From Escallonia rubra (taxonomy: Eukaryota > Streptophyta > Magnoliopsida > Escalloniales > Escalloniaceae), in the NCBI GenBank assembly GCA_033065855.1, contig JAVXUO010003080.1, forward strand, positions 62,001-126,000: a DNA stretch of 64,000 nt, written 5' to 3'. Each line of letters opens with the position of its first letter. Within the stretch, counting starts at the first letter, position 1. The translations under genes were made by a program, and so were the position numbers. Shown here piece after piece: positions 21,801 to 32,030 of this stretch. Under the pieces are notes generated by a model. That model saw only the letters and a program-made list of their open reading frames with translations. It ran no database searches and was not told where the DNA came from.

Positions 21801-23244
21801 AAGGTCGCTTCTTTTGCTTGACGGGCTTGAACGTGGAGTCAACCGAAAGCTGGTGAGTGATTACTGACGGATCAATGCCTTGCATGTCCTCTGCACTCCA
21901 TGCGAAGACGTCCATATTGGATCGAAGGAAGGAGATTAGCTGATCTCTAACTCTGGGTTCCAGCATTGAACCGATCCTTACTTGTCGCTCATCATCCCCC
22001 TCTCTGATTGGTACAGAAACAAGAGCTTCTACAGGCTCCGCGCGTCTCAAAGTCTTTTCGTCTCGCTGGTCGTCAATAGAGAGAGTCTCTTCGACTTTGC
22101 ACGATGCCACGTAACATCTTCGGGCTAGAATCTGATCTCCTTTCACATAACCGACTCCCTTTGGCGTAGGGAACTTCATGATAAGATGGTAAGTTGATGC
22201 CACTGCCTGTAGTTTATTGAGGCCTGTTCGTCCCAAAATCCCATTGTACGATGACTTGACTTTGACGATAAGGAAGTCGAGTGTATGCACCGCCTGACGG
22301 GGCATTTCTCCGGCGACGACCGTAAGGGAGGCAATCCCTTTTACCGGTGCGGAAGCACCTGTAAAGCCGTACAAAGGAGAGGATATTGGCTTTACCCTAT
22401 CCTCGGAGATCCCCATTTGGTTAAAGGCATCGTCGAAAAGGATGTCGGCTGAGCTTCCTGTATCGACCAAGATGCGTTTGATTTGGAAAGCATCTATCCT
22501 CAAAGTGATGACGAGGGCATCATCATGCGGAAGGCTTACTCCCTCAAGGTCTGCGTCGTCAAATTCCAGCGAGGTGACTTCTTTTGCTCGCTTTGCCAGT
22601 CCTTGTGCAAGATTGACCTGTCTAGCATAAGCTTTTCGTGAGGAGCTAGATAGGCCGCCGGCGCTAGGTCCCCCAGAGATGGTATGTATAACAGGTGGAT
22701 CCTTTGGGGGTGCTTCGTCGGTTCTTCGAGGATTACCTCTTCCTCCAGTCTGCTGCCGATGGTTGTTTTTTACGAACTGCTTAAGATGGCCCCTGGCGAT
22801 GAGATTCTCTATTTCTCGCTGAAGCACCTTGCACTCTTCCGTCGTGTGACCGTGATCCTTGTGGAAATGGCAGTATACTTGCGTATCCCTTCTTTCCGCT
22901 GGACCCCTCATAGGCTTGGGCCATTTGAGGATGTTTTGGCCCTTGACTTGGTGAAGACTATGTCCGCGTGTAGTATTAAGAGGAGTAAATGATTTTGAGA
23001 GGGGCGCTCGAGGACGCTTGGGTTCATCTTGATGGTTCCCCTCAGGACGATCACGCCTCTTCTGTCCAGAGTGGATCTCTTCTTGTTGTGATGATGTCGA
23101 ATCCTCCTCTGCCCGAAGGTATTTCTCCACTCTGTTAAGGAGATCTGACATATCTGCTGGTGGGCGCTTGTTCAAAGAGAAACGTAGAGGCGTTCCCGGC
23201 CTGACTCCTCGCGCCATTGCTGCAAAGGTTACTCCTGGATCCAA
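18808..23244 (-). CDS. pol: Ty3/gypsy polyprotein: gag C-terminus, protease, RT, RNase H, archaeal RNase H, integrase
   Basis: The 1478-residue ORF is open throughout. In order it has a zinc-knuckle-like YCHFHKDHGHTTEEC (124-138), protease DTG (261-263), reverse transcriptase with YVDD (628-631), the usual RNase H (about 771-850), an archaeal-type RNase H starting WTLFVDGSSN (D915, E951, D977), the integrase H-H-C-C zinc finger (H1131, H1138, C1169, C1172) and the integrase core D1201, D1261, E1297. The tandem RNase H domains place it in the Tat lineage. The first residues continue the gag protein, so the true start is upstream. A one-base frame shift near 23325 separates it from the gag ORF. 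Confidence 0.92.
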   Translation of the reverse strand: MDPGVTFAAMARGVRPGTPLRFSLNKRPPADMSDLLNRVEKYLRAEEDSTSSQQEEIHSGQKRRDRPEGNHQDEPKRPRAPLSKSFTPLNTTRGHSLHQVKGQNILKWPKPMRGPAERRDTQVYCHFHKDHGHTTEECKVLQREIENLIARGHLKQFVKNNHRQQTGGRGNPRRTDEAPPKDPPVIHTISGGPSAGGLSSSSRKAYARQVNLAQGLAKRAKEVTSLEFDDADLEGVSLPHDDALVITLRIDAFQIKRILVDTGSSADILFDDAFNQMGISEDRVKPISSPLYGFTGASAPVKGIASLTVVAGEMPRQAVHTLDFLIVKVKSSYNGILGRTGLNKLQAVASTYHLIMKFPTPKGVGYVKGDQILARRCYVASCKVEETLSIDDQRDEKTLRRAEPVEALVSVPIREGDDERQVRIGSMLEPRVRDQLISFLRSNMDVFAWSAEDMQGIDPSVITHQLSVDSTFKPVKQKKRPFAPERQAIIKTEIEKLLAADFIKEIDYPEWIANVVMVPKAGANKWRICIDYTDLNRACPKDSYPLPRIDTLIDATSGHQLLSFMDAFSGYNQIRMHADDVAKTAFITDQGLFCYNVMPFGLKNAGATYQRLVDKIFKPLIGKGMEVYVDDMLVKSLQAEDHITDLRQCFALLREYRMRLNPTKCAFGVSSGKFLGFMISERGIEANPEKIQAIQEMVAPRRIKEIQVLTGRIAALGRFLSRSAERCLPFFKALKNIKNFEWTDECQTSFDKLKEYLASPPLLSKPLPGEDLFLYLAVSEFAVSTVLIREQDGRQLPIYYVSKILQGAEQRYPNTEKLAFALLIAARKLRPYFQSHTMIVLTDKPLRRILHKPDLSGRLVPWSIELGEFDIHYRPRPSIKGQALADFVVECTFPIEDEEPLLVQPESFAWTLFVDGSSNAQGSGAGLILNGPEGLIIEYALRFDFQASNNEAEYEALIAGMHLAHAMRATSLHAFSDSALVVKQISGEYEAKDPKMATYLSKAKEVARIFTLFKITQIRREDNTSADALSRLASQDPSGFGRTIHLELLHEPSIATREVMQTEHEPSWIDPIKAYLQDGTLPADRKQARSIILRSARYAVVDDVLYKRSFTLPYLRCLTPTESNYALREVHEGICGQHLGGRALAHKVLRHGYYWPTMHHDALDFTKKCDACQRFSSIPRQSPSPLSSLSCCIPFAMWGMDIMGPFPTATAQRRFIIVAIDYFTKWAEAEALATITEKKCEDFFWRAIICRFGIPRVLVTDNGKQFDSSIFRSFCTNLSIEQRFTSVAHPQTNGQTEVTNRTLLQGIKKRLDGAKGLWAEELPKILWAYNTTTRTPTGETPFSLSFGTEALIPVEVGLPSLRLTSYAPIQNEEALRANLDLLDERREQAAMRLAAYQHRVSRFYDQRVRPRAFRVGDLVLRRIEASAPREAIGKLAPNWEGPYRVVRLGGPGAYHLEQLDGKAIPRTWNAMHLRQYYP

Positions 23245-23291
23245 ATGATCGATAAGGAGCTTTTCAGTGTTAAAGCGAGCATAGTATGATT

Positions 23292-24293
23292 TTAGGGACT
23301 CCCTGGTCCCTGAATTATACTAAAAAGGGCTGAAGAATTCTTCCTCTGAATGCGACTTGTGAGGAAATTGCTTCGGAAGGATTCAGCCAACTGGGCCCAG
23401 CAAGAAATGGAACGAGGAGCTAAGTGCTGGAACCATACGTGTGCGGCTCCTTTTAATGTTACAGGGAAAGCCCGGCACATTATTTGATCAGGAACCAGAT
23501 GCAGATTCATCCCTGAGGTAAAACGGGCTAAGTGTTCCATTGGGTCTCCCTTGCCATCATATGACTCGCACGGAGTCATTTTGAAGTTTGAAGGAGTTGG
23601 GAAGAGATCGATCTCTTCAGAGAATGGCTGTCCAATTATAATTGGAGCATTGGAGTATTGTTCTGCCCGATTACCCCCAGTATTGGGGTAAGAGTGAGCC
23701 TCATTATAATGTTCACGACGCTTTCTAGATCTTGGATTCCGCCTTTCGTCGTCAAATTCTTCATCAGCTTCTTGGGTCTCGCGTTGGTTGTGACTTGTTT
23801 GTTCCGGTGTCTTTGAAGTGCCCGGATGCCTAAGAGGTTCCGACTGTGGAGGCGGATGTTCTATAGCAGCTTGCAATTTCTCAATAGATTGTTGCATTGC
23901 TCGGATAACGGCCATCAGGTCAGTTTGGTTATCCATAGATTGAGCAATGTTCCCTCCTACTGTGGTGACATTGGTAATGGGAGGTTCAGATATGCCAGCA
24001 ATTTGGAGTGGACGCTGGATTGTGTTTATGGGTGGAGGAGTGAATGTTACCGCCGGTGGTATCACTGCAATAGATGCCGGTGCCGTTACGACAGTTGGCA
24101 TTATTGCAGGGATTACAGGTATTGTAGTGGTTCGTGCCATAGTAGCGATGGATGGCGTACTCGTAATCTTTTTGCCGCGGTTGGGCGGCTGAGATGTGGA
24201 GACCCCACGAATTAGGTCGCGCATCAGAGGTGAAGATGACCCTGGTGGAGGGGTTCCTCCTAACTGAGCTTGCGGATTAGGATTCTGCGACAT
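23292..24293 (-). CDS. gag: gag N-terminal part, cut off by a frameshift
   Basis: The 333-residue ORF starts 18 bp from the primer-binding region. It has a proline- and threonine-rich N-terminus, a Glu/Arg-rich hinge and then a retrotransposon gag domain (residues about 237-325) with YDGKGDPMEHLARF and AAHVWFQHL. It stops in the middle of the gag domain. The remaining gag sequence continues in another frame into the pol ORF, so one base appears lost or gained near 23325. Programmed shifting cannot be excluded, but the site lies inside the folded domain, which favours mutation. Confidence 0.88.
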   Translation of the reverse strand: MSQNPNPQAQLGGTPPPGSSSPLMRDLIRGVSTSQPPNRGKKITSTPSIATMARTTTIPVIPAIMPTVVTAPASIAVIPPAVTFTPPPINTIQRPLQIAGISEPPITNVTTVGGNIAQSMDNQTDLMAVIRAMQQSIEKLQAAIEHPPPQSEPLRHPGTSKTPEQTSHNQRETQEADEEFDDERRNPRSRKRREHYNEAHSYPNTGGNRAEQYSNAPIIIGQPFSEEIDLFPTPSNFKMTPCESYDGKGDPMEHLARFTSGMNLHLVPDQIMCRAFPVTLKGAAHVWFQHLAPRSISCWAQLAESFRSNFLTSRIQRKNSSALFSIIQGPGSP

Positions 24294-24310
24294 GATTTAC
24301 TCACGAATTT

Positions 24311-24332
24311 CGGGTCCCACGGATGGCGCCAA
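24311..24332 (-). other. Primer-binding site region
   Basis: On the minus strand TGGCGCCATCCGTGGGACCC follows the LTR end (ACAACA) after four T bases. Its position and GGCGCC core fit a tRNA primer site of a Ty3/gypsy element. The cognate tRNA cannot be fixed here. Confidence 0.7.
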
Positions 24333-24334
24333 AA

Positions 24335-24731
24335 TGTTGTGGATGAAATCTGGAACACGTTTCCGATGATTCGCAAGTAAGCCTGCGCAGCAAAAACGAC
24401 ACCGGTTACTTCGCCGGAAGTGTTTCCGGCGGAGACACTCCGATGTTTAAGTCAGTCGATCTGTCTGAAAGTGACTATTATTGTTAAACCAGAAAACCTA
24501 CCTCTTTCTTTGTCTTCATTTCCTTTATATAGAGTTCCCAACTAGAGGACAGTTATGTCTCCTTATTAGGGGGTTACTCTAATAAAGGGGATTTATTCCG
24601 GATTAACGATCCGTTAATCTCCTTTAATGGACTGTTACCATCATTTATGGAGAAGTGGATTCAATGTATAAGTTATGATTCTTCTGGATGACGACACGTG
24701 TCGTCATCTTGGCTTTTGCTAATTTTACCCA
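24335..24731 (-). mobile_element. 5' LTR of the Tat element (397 bp)
   Basis: On the minus strand the segment begins TGGGTAAAATTAGC and ends CCACAACA. A TATATAAAGG box (plus strand near 24528-24537) is a promoter candidate. The outer edge coincides with the return of duplicated host sequence at about 24737, with TATCA between as a possible target copy. No partner LTR is present. Confidence 0.75.
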
Positions 24732-24736
24732 TATCA

Positions 24737-27190
24737 AGAGTGTTGATATAGAATTGGGTTTGGAGGGCACCGAGAACACGAGAATGTCCTTCATCCGATA
24801 AAGGCCCTCCATGGTTGCTAGAGATGAAACGGTGCACGTGTTGTTAGACCATCTAAAATTCAACGAACAACCAAATTTTTTTTTGAAATTCTAGATAAAA
24901 AAATAATAATTAATGATTGTGTTTAAAACTAATTTACAGAGGGTAAATAACCTGCTAGGAAAAGGGAGCTTTCCTAACGCTAGAGCTGGATGACCCCCTC
25001 TTATGTACACGTGTGTGCGCGCGCGCGTGTGTACATATATAAATAAAATTACCGAATTATATACTAGTAGAAAACATATTTAGTTCCATTGTCATAGCGA
25101 ATAAATTCAATCACTTCTCATAGTCAGTAAGAAAATGAAAGTGAATTACCTTCCTTGGTGAATACTTAGTAAGGAAGATGGGATAGGCCTGAAGGAGACT
25201 GAACTTGTGGGAGGAGTCGTTGGTGTTTGTGTATTGAAGCATATGTTGTGGTAGAGATCCCATCGAGGAACAAAAGAACATGTAACGATGGCCACCATTG
25301 ATCGTTGCCAAAAATGCCTGGTTTAAGCCCACCTTTTCCTTGTTAGACTCAAAACTACGTAAAAGTATCCGGTAGGTGGGTAGCACTAGTTTCGGAGGAT
25401 TTTAGGTTTGACTATACTGCGTAGTGTGTTATGCGCTTTGTGTTTCATGGTTTAGCTGAAGGTAATAATCAAAATTTGAGGATATTTTTAGGTCATTGAG
25501 TAGTCCAGTTTGAGAATTTAAGTTTCGTTCGTTTGTGTTATAATTTGCACTGTGGTTCTTTCAACTAATCGCTATAGGCTCAATGGTGTTGGGCACTTAA
25601 TTTTGTCTTCTATTTCTTGTGTTGTTTAAAAAATGTCAAGAAAATAAATGTACTATATTAGCAAGCTGATATGATAAATTGACAAAAGAAAGCATAAAAA
25701 ACAATTACCCCTTTTCATGTTGTGAGAATGAAAGATATATATCTCAATACGTACTCTTGAATAACCTGGCATTGTTCTCACTGAAAGGGTATTTTTAAGA
25801 GTCCAAAAGATCTACCTTGAACACCTTAGAAACAAGCTTTTCAGAACTGGGTTGAGACGTGTATTAGATCGCTCTCTTTCAGACGGTTTGCACTCCTACG
25901 GTATGTACAGGTGCAATGAGTCTCAATACACTGCCTTCAGGATACAACAACTCATCTTAAAATTGTTATTAATACTCTTAGTTTGCACTATTTAAAAAGC
26001 CGACACTTCGCACAATACCCTTCTTGTCCAAAAATAAGTTTCTAATACTAACGTCTAATTGAAACAACTTCAACAATGTGAAGGAAATATTGCTAAAATA
26101 CATATTGGACGTAAGGTCCATCAATTTGAACTAGCTCCACAATCTTTCTGTAGCCTACTCTGCCTAATACATATTGAGACAATTTCTCAAAGTTATCCAA
26201 CTGGCCAACACATAATAAATATTTACTTATAAATGCCAAAGCTGAAGTGTTAAAAACTAATTATGAAAATTATTTATATGAAAAATAAGTAATATGAAAG
26301 GGTTTATTGCCATTGATGCACAAGAATGTGGCTAATTGGTCCAACATAAATAATGTAACTCTCCCAAAGGTTATCTTATTTTTATTAAAATACTGCAACA
26401 ATCCTTCAATTATTGCAAATAAAAATAACAAGGGTAATGCATATTTGGACAAAGATAGAATATTATGCAGTGTGAAAGTGACATTGCCTTGAAAGTGACT
26501 CCGCCTCAAGGTGTTCTACACCAACCTTCTCAAGCCAACATATTTCTGCCTTGTGCTTTATCCTAACTCTCATAAGTACTCTAAAGAATCAGCTCCGGAT
26601 CTCATATATGTAAGTCTATCAAGTAAGTCTATCAAGTATGTTCCCATAACCAAAACATCCCACCATAATAGTTATAGAACTCATCAAGTGATAAAATATC
26701 AACCTTCAATATAGTTACGAGAAACATGTACTTACACCACAAGGAGGGACATTATTTTATAAAACAAGAGTCGTATATGTATAAAAACAAGTCACTCTAT
26801 AACTCATTGGTCCCCTTACCTAGTTTCTAAGATCTCCAGCCACTAGGAGGATATATATTCATAGGCGATTTATACAATTTCAAACCTGAGTCTCATCCCC
26901 CTTGATATATATCAGACTTTGCCTCTAGCTAGGGTTCTATCAAAAATTTCTTAGCAAAGGTCGATTAACAGACGGTAATATTTCTTTTACAAAGGAAAAT
27001 AATTTCATCACCAACCTGTCTTTCATTCTGAAGGCAACATTTGCCTTTCTTTGATTTATCATCACTTCCATCACCTCAGTGATCCCATAATTATGAGGCA
27101 GCTCTTTTATAGTCAGTTGGGACTTGTTATACATATATATAAATAGACCAACCATGTATCTCTCAGGTCAATTTTAAAGTTCGCCGAACC
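24737..27190. other. AT-rich duplicated spacer (copy B)
   Basis: This matches 5602-8124 of copy A. Besides the ORF at 25111-25386 I see no gene. Small deletions relative to copy A (for example around 26375 and 26490) are typical of neutral decay. Confidence 0.5.
25111..25386 (-). CDS. Unidentified ORF, copy B counterpart
   Basis: This 91-residue ORF corresponds to 5932-6273, two residues shorter in the interior and ending earlier at a stop. No motif is recognised. Coding status is doubtful. Confidence 0.18.
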   Translation of the reverse strand: MLPTYRILLRSFESNKEKVGLNQAFLATINGGHRYMFFCSSMGSLPQHMLQYTNTNDSSHKFSLLQAYPIFLTKYSPRKVIHFHFLTDYEK

Positions 27191-28028
27191 CAGTAGCAGA
27201 GGCAGCGGGGGGCACGTGCCCACCTGCTACCTCCTTCTCTTTCATTTAACCATGGCACCATTCTTTCACTGCTTCAGAAATGGTGGTAGATGGTGATGTC
27301 CAGCAGTCCAGATGAGGGGGCGGGGAGGCGGGGGGGGGAGAGAGAGAAAGGGGAAAACAAGGGGATGATTATTAAGGTGGTGGTTGAAAGTGTAGGTTTT
27401 AGAGGATGGACTGGACTTAAAAGCTTGAATAAATTTCACCTATTGATTAAATAATGGTCATGATTTTTAGAAAGAAGTTCATATGTTTTAATAATGACAC
27501 TAATATATGATAAATGAACACAATAAATGGACGTTTTACTGAAAAAATGCTCATAAAATGTGACGTTTGCTAAAACACCTAGAAAAATACGTCACCTAAC
27601 AAATTATATTTAAATTAGAAGATCACAGTAAAAGATGCATTTAAAAGAATGTTACTCAAATAAACTACAATCTTTGTCTTTGTAATTGTCTCAATCTTTA
27701 TTCTTTGAATATTGGCTCTTGGGTATAGTAAATTTGAATAACTTATTACGGAGTATAAGATTATTCCTTGATCTCTTTATTCTCTCTTAGTAGCGACATA
27801 TCATGTGTTCGACAAAAGGTGAGACACAAAAATTAGGAAATCTATTTTGATCCAGTAAAGTGTAGTTATGTGATATTACCGGTGATTTACTAATGCTCTT
27901 TCGACTTACGCTCGATTGCGTTGTCCATTTTTTGGATTTATGTATTGCCACAATAGTTAGCCGTATGATTTAATTTTCTGTTGTACATGAGGTGCCCAGC
28001 CCGTGTATGGTTTTTGGTTCCGCCACTG
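27191..28028. mobile_element. Non-autonomous hAT element (copy B)
   Basis: Begins CAGTAGCAGAGG and ends GGTTCCGCCACTG, flanked by GCCGAACC at 27183-27190 and 28029-28036. It is the duplicate of 8125-8956. Its right end keeps CACTG, closer to the canonical CAGTG terminus than copy A. Confidence 0.85.
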
Positions 28029-28547
28029 GCCGAACCTGTCAATATTCTTTACCTTTTAAATCACATTAGCGGTCTATGTATAACAAACAAGACTGGCATC
28101 ATTTTACACGGAAATGCTTTTTCATTTGTGGCAAGTAGTCTATATCAACGAGGACCATTACTACTTAACATATATATATATATATATATATAAACACACA
28201 CACACACAAACACTCACACACACATATGGCGAATCATAATTCATTTATTGGCCACATAAGTTTTAAAACTTTTGTAACTTATGAAATAATCATAATCTTC
28301 TCAATAATGCCAAACAATAAAACATATTATATACTCCATAAACAAATATGAGTTAATAATACTCATTATTACACTTGTAACTCATCTCATAAGTTACATG
28401 TAAGTAAATACATATAGTCATAAATTGCAATATAATTATAATGCTATAATGTACATTTTATTTTATTAAAATATTCCAACATTCTAGCACATGTAATCAT
28501 CAAGATAGTAAGGAGAATTCTAGATAGTATTAACTAATGGAAAAAAT

Positions 28548-28990
28548 TTAGCTGCTACCCGGGAGGCCATCACTTGACGAAACTATCCAGGGATTCTTCA
28601 ACATCCCATAGACACCACGCTCCTTATAATCGTCACACTGATCCTTAGGTGCATACCAGAAAGAATTCCACATATAGCTTGTTTGAATCCATGTGAACCT
28701 TTTGAGTAAACCGATATGTTCTATCACCAAGCTTGAGTACAATGACGAGTTCGTCAACTCAAATGAGTAGTAAATCTCATCAAGGTTCATCGCAAAGAAG
28801 AAGTTTATGAAGTATAGCGGCTTCATTTCAGGAACCCCACTGAATTTGAGCCCATTCTATGGTCCACTTCTGCACAACCTCGTATCCTTCTTCATCAAAA
28901 ATATTTTTGGGAAGCCTCGGGTATTAAGCTTGAACGTGTAATCTCCTGTAGATGGATCGTTGCTACTTCTCCAAGATATCAAGCTTGAAC
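28548..28990 (-). pseudogene. S-locus-domain receptor-like kinase fragment
   Basis: On the minus strand the translation matches the S-locus glycoprotein domain of G-type lectin receptor kinases: NGLRFSGVPEMKP, DEIYYSFELTNSS, KRFTWIQTSYMWNSFW and APKDQCDDY. A TAG stop replaces the expected tryptophan before NGLRFSG (plus-strand CTA near 28859). The frame then runs into unrelated sequence at 28600, the end of the tandem duplication. The lectin, PAN, transmembrane and kinase parts are absent. The same lesion occurs in the relative at 42465-43235, so the gene was already dead before that copy was made. Confidence 0.85.
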
Positions 28991-31560
28991 ATGTAACCCC
29001 CCGGCAGTGTTTTCTTTAGAGAGAGAGATATTTTTTTGGAGAGAGTGTATGTGTGAGAGAGTTTTTTTGTTTGATAAGAGAGTAAAAAAGGACGTCCCAC
29101 GTGGCCACGTAAACAGGCTTTATGTCATTTTTTTCATAATGACAGTCTTATCATTCTCACTTTCTAACGTATCTGTCGTCCGCGAACCGATGAACTGATT
29201 TGGTATAATTTTTCAAAGTTAAATACTTCTTTGACGCACTTCCAAACTTGGGTACTAAAGTTATACAAAACGTGAAGTTGAGGGTACAATTTTGGATTTG
29301 CCCTAACAATTAATCATAAAAACATGACTAAAGCATGTAATCGCTTAACCATGAAAAATTATCAACACGTATGGCGAAATAAATATATTAGGCATGCAAA
29401 ATAAGCATATTATAAGCATACAGATATATATAAACAAACTGCTAAGTATTTTAACTAGCATGCAATTTCAAGATATAGAGAATTAAAAGTAAATTCACAC
29501 TGGCCGGCGAGAGTCGCGACAAAATCACTGTCCTAAAGGCTTTATTGTCTCCCTATGCACGGGTTCTGACGAACGATAAACCCTCCAAGATAAAACTCAA
29601 GACTCGCAGCGCTGCCTTCTCTATGTGTGCGTGCACAAAATGACTATCGAACTAGCCTAATCAAGTTGCCCCAAAACCAAAATATAGAGATTGTGGAGAG
29701 CATATAAAAGTATCAAGAATATGTCTTTGATATGTGTTCTCCATGGTAGTACTGGTCTCCTTTTATAGTAGAAGAAAACTAGGGTTACACACAATAAATA
29801 ACAACAGTCAAACACATTATGAATAAAATTATTACAAGGTTTAATAAAATATGTAACAATGTTTTTTTCCAAGGTCATGTTGGCCACTTTTCAGGACCAT
29901 CAGTTCGCATGCGTTGTCTTAGTTGTCTGGGTTAATTACACCTATGTCCCTGAGGTTAGGCTATAATTACAGGTAAGGACAATAGTTTGAACAAATTACA
30001 CTTATGTCCGTTGACTAGACAGAAAATACAAATACATAACGGTTTGAAACGAAAAGACCAAATTGCCCATGATTTATGAACTTAATTTTTCTAATGCCAT
30101 TCAGTTATTTCTTCCCCAATTTCTCTCTTCAAATTAGGATATCAAACCCTAAATTTTCAAGTAGGGTTTTGAAACCTTGAAATTAGGAGGATTTCAAACC
30201 CTGATTTAAAAATTAGGGTTTTAAAATCCAACCCTAATTTGAAAATTAGGGTTTTGCAACTTAATTTGGTCTCCAATTAGGGTTTCAATCCAAAGCACTA
30301 GTGGTTACTCCCAATCCAAAGCACCCCTTTTCCATTCATAGAGAAATCCAATCGTCAAAATCAGTATATTGAGTTTCAAATGATTGTTCCCAACCCAAGA
30401 AATTCGATTGGGTGATGGAGCTGCCAGCGGCGTGGGGCGATAGAGCTGCTGGCATGGGGTGAGGGAGTGGGCTGCTGTTGGGGAGGAGAGAAGAGATGGA
30501 GGGGGAAGAGAGACGTCGCCGACGATAGGTTTCGACGTCGGCATGATATTTCACGCGGTGGATTGGGGTGGCATCGGCTTGGAGGGAGAGGGGATGGGTG
30601 TTTCACACTGCGCACAATTCCATGGTTCTGTTGTCCCGATATGCACCCGGCAGCTCCATCGCCCCACGCCGCCGACAGTAGATCGGCGGTGGATGCGTGT
30701 GGCTTCTGCACCGATGTTGCTCTCGCCATTTTCTCTCTTTAGCTTCCTCCGTGCACACACACACACACACAGAGGAGAATTGAGCACAATGTAGCTATAA
30801 GTGGAGATATGTATGGATGGAACTTGGAAGCGAGAAAGCTAGAGAAATTTCGCTTTCCTTCTCTTGCCTGCTACACTACTGAGATATGTTTAAGCTTAGG
30901 GTTTTTTTAAGATATAGAGTTGTTGTATTAAGGGTAGTATTGATATTTTAAAAATACGTAATGGATGACATCATCAAAATGTACAATTTTTTAATGGATG
31001 AAGGGCAGAAGGACACGGGTGATACCTTTTGAAACTTAGTGTCCTTGACTGTAATTACACCATAACCTCAGGGACATAGGTGTAATTAGCCCTAGTTGTT
31101 TTCACGGATACTCGTTCGGACATTACCCTAGACTGTAATAGTTAGTTTTATTTAATGCAAATTGCTTATAAAAAAGAAAAGAAAAGAAAAAAAAGTGCAC
31201 ATCTACAAACGTTACAGCTTGCCGCGTTTTTTTTGTCCCAAACAGTCACCTTTCATTCCCCTAGCACCCTTGTCAGTTGGTGAAGCTCCACCTAACAGTC
31301 CGCAACTCGATAGAATCAGCAATCCACCACCGAGAAATTGTTAGTCGAAGTGAAGTGGGGCATGCATAGTGTAACGAACATCATCCATAGCTAGGTTTAC
31401 CAAACAAAATAAATCACAAATTGCTGACAGAAAAATGTAAAAGCAAGCCCTTAATACATGCACATACACACACCCGTCCATAACACGTGCAAGCATGCAT
31501 ATCAGTAACTCGGACCAACTGATTCTCTTTAGCTTGATGACAACATAAAAAGCAACCACT
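28600..31560. repeat. Duplicated block related to 42840-44710
   Basis: Apart from a Mutator-like insertion at 29929-31092, this block aligns with 42840-44710: receptor-kinase fragment, GA-rich leader, terminal repeat arm, and the downstream AT-rich sequence to the word AAAAGCAA. Divergence is clearly higher than between tandem copies A and B. Confidence 0.8.
29929..31092. mobile_element. Non-autonomous Mutator-like element 1
   Basis: The 1,164-bp element starts GGGTTAATTACACCTATGTC and ends as its near inverse (GACATAGGTGTAATTAGCCC). The flanking 9-bp repeats TAGTTGTCT and TAGTTGTTT differ at one base. The related block near 44250 lacks the element, giving an empty-site comparison. Internal ORFs are low-complexity and not supported as genes. 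The 9-bp target size favours Mutator over hAT. Confidence 0.8.
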
Positions 31561-32030
31561 GGGTCTTGGGTGTGGACGCTAGAGACGGGAATATGTGGGT
31601 TTTGGGTGTGGTGGCCGGAGAAAGGAGTTTATGGGTTTTGGGAGTGTTGGCCAGAAAAGGGAGTCTGTAAATAGGTTTATTATCCTTCTAGAAAACTGGC
31701 CCTTGAAAGGTGAAGGCAACGCTAAATGCAGATGCAGACTGATTGGGTTCTCCCCTTTGCTAGGGGGTGATGTTACCAAGTTTTTCATGAATGTGAGGTT
31801 CAAGTACTGCCATCCTTTGTTGGTCGAGTTCGCTCTCTAATTTCAACAATGCCTTTCGAAGCCGAAAAGGCCGTAGATGCATCTTTCGAGAAAAGAAAGA
31901 ATAGATCTCACGCCGATGATTAGGAGAAGGTATCTTATGGCTTGGGGAATACACATAGATTTAAGTCATATACACCACCAACTAAAAAACAATACTCGAT
32001 TACCAAAGTTAGAAGTTCACTAAATATAAT
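31102..32030. other. AT-rich spacer
   Basis: The portion to 31560 recurs at 44260-44710. The remainder has short ORFs on both strands but none with recognisable features. Confidence 0.5.

Larger units (their letters stand above)
16021..24731 (-). mobile_element. Tat-lineage Ty3/gypsy retrotransposon lacking its 3' LTR
   Basis: Read on the minus strand the order is 5' LTR (24335-24731), primer-binding region, gag, pol, then an opposite-strand extra ORF and tandem repeats. A second, archaeal-type RNase H after the usual RNase H, plus an antisense ORF with the putative gypsy-type transposase domain, are marks of the Tat (Ogre/Retand) group. No second copy of the 397-bp LTR is found at the left end; host sequence begins directly at 16020. 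About 1.1 kb of target sequence present in copy A is also missing, so the 3' LTR and adjacent DNA were probably lost in one deletion. Confidence 0.88.
9528..28600. repeat. Tandem duplication, copy B
   Basis: This is the second head-to-tail copy. It carries the DUF295 gene, the whole solo-LTR-like element, the exon-like ORFs and the hAT element found in copy A. It differs by a 304-bp deletion (the counterpart of 3652-3955) and by the 8.7-kb Tat element, which replaces the counterpart of about 4480-5600. The left boundary is inferred from where copy A homology ends; it cannot be checked without sequence upstream of the window. Confidence 0.8.

Noticed and set aside
30305-30794. Overlapping ORFs on both strands
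   Set aside because: They lie in the GC-rich, low-complexity centre of a Mutator-like element, with no homology I recognise.
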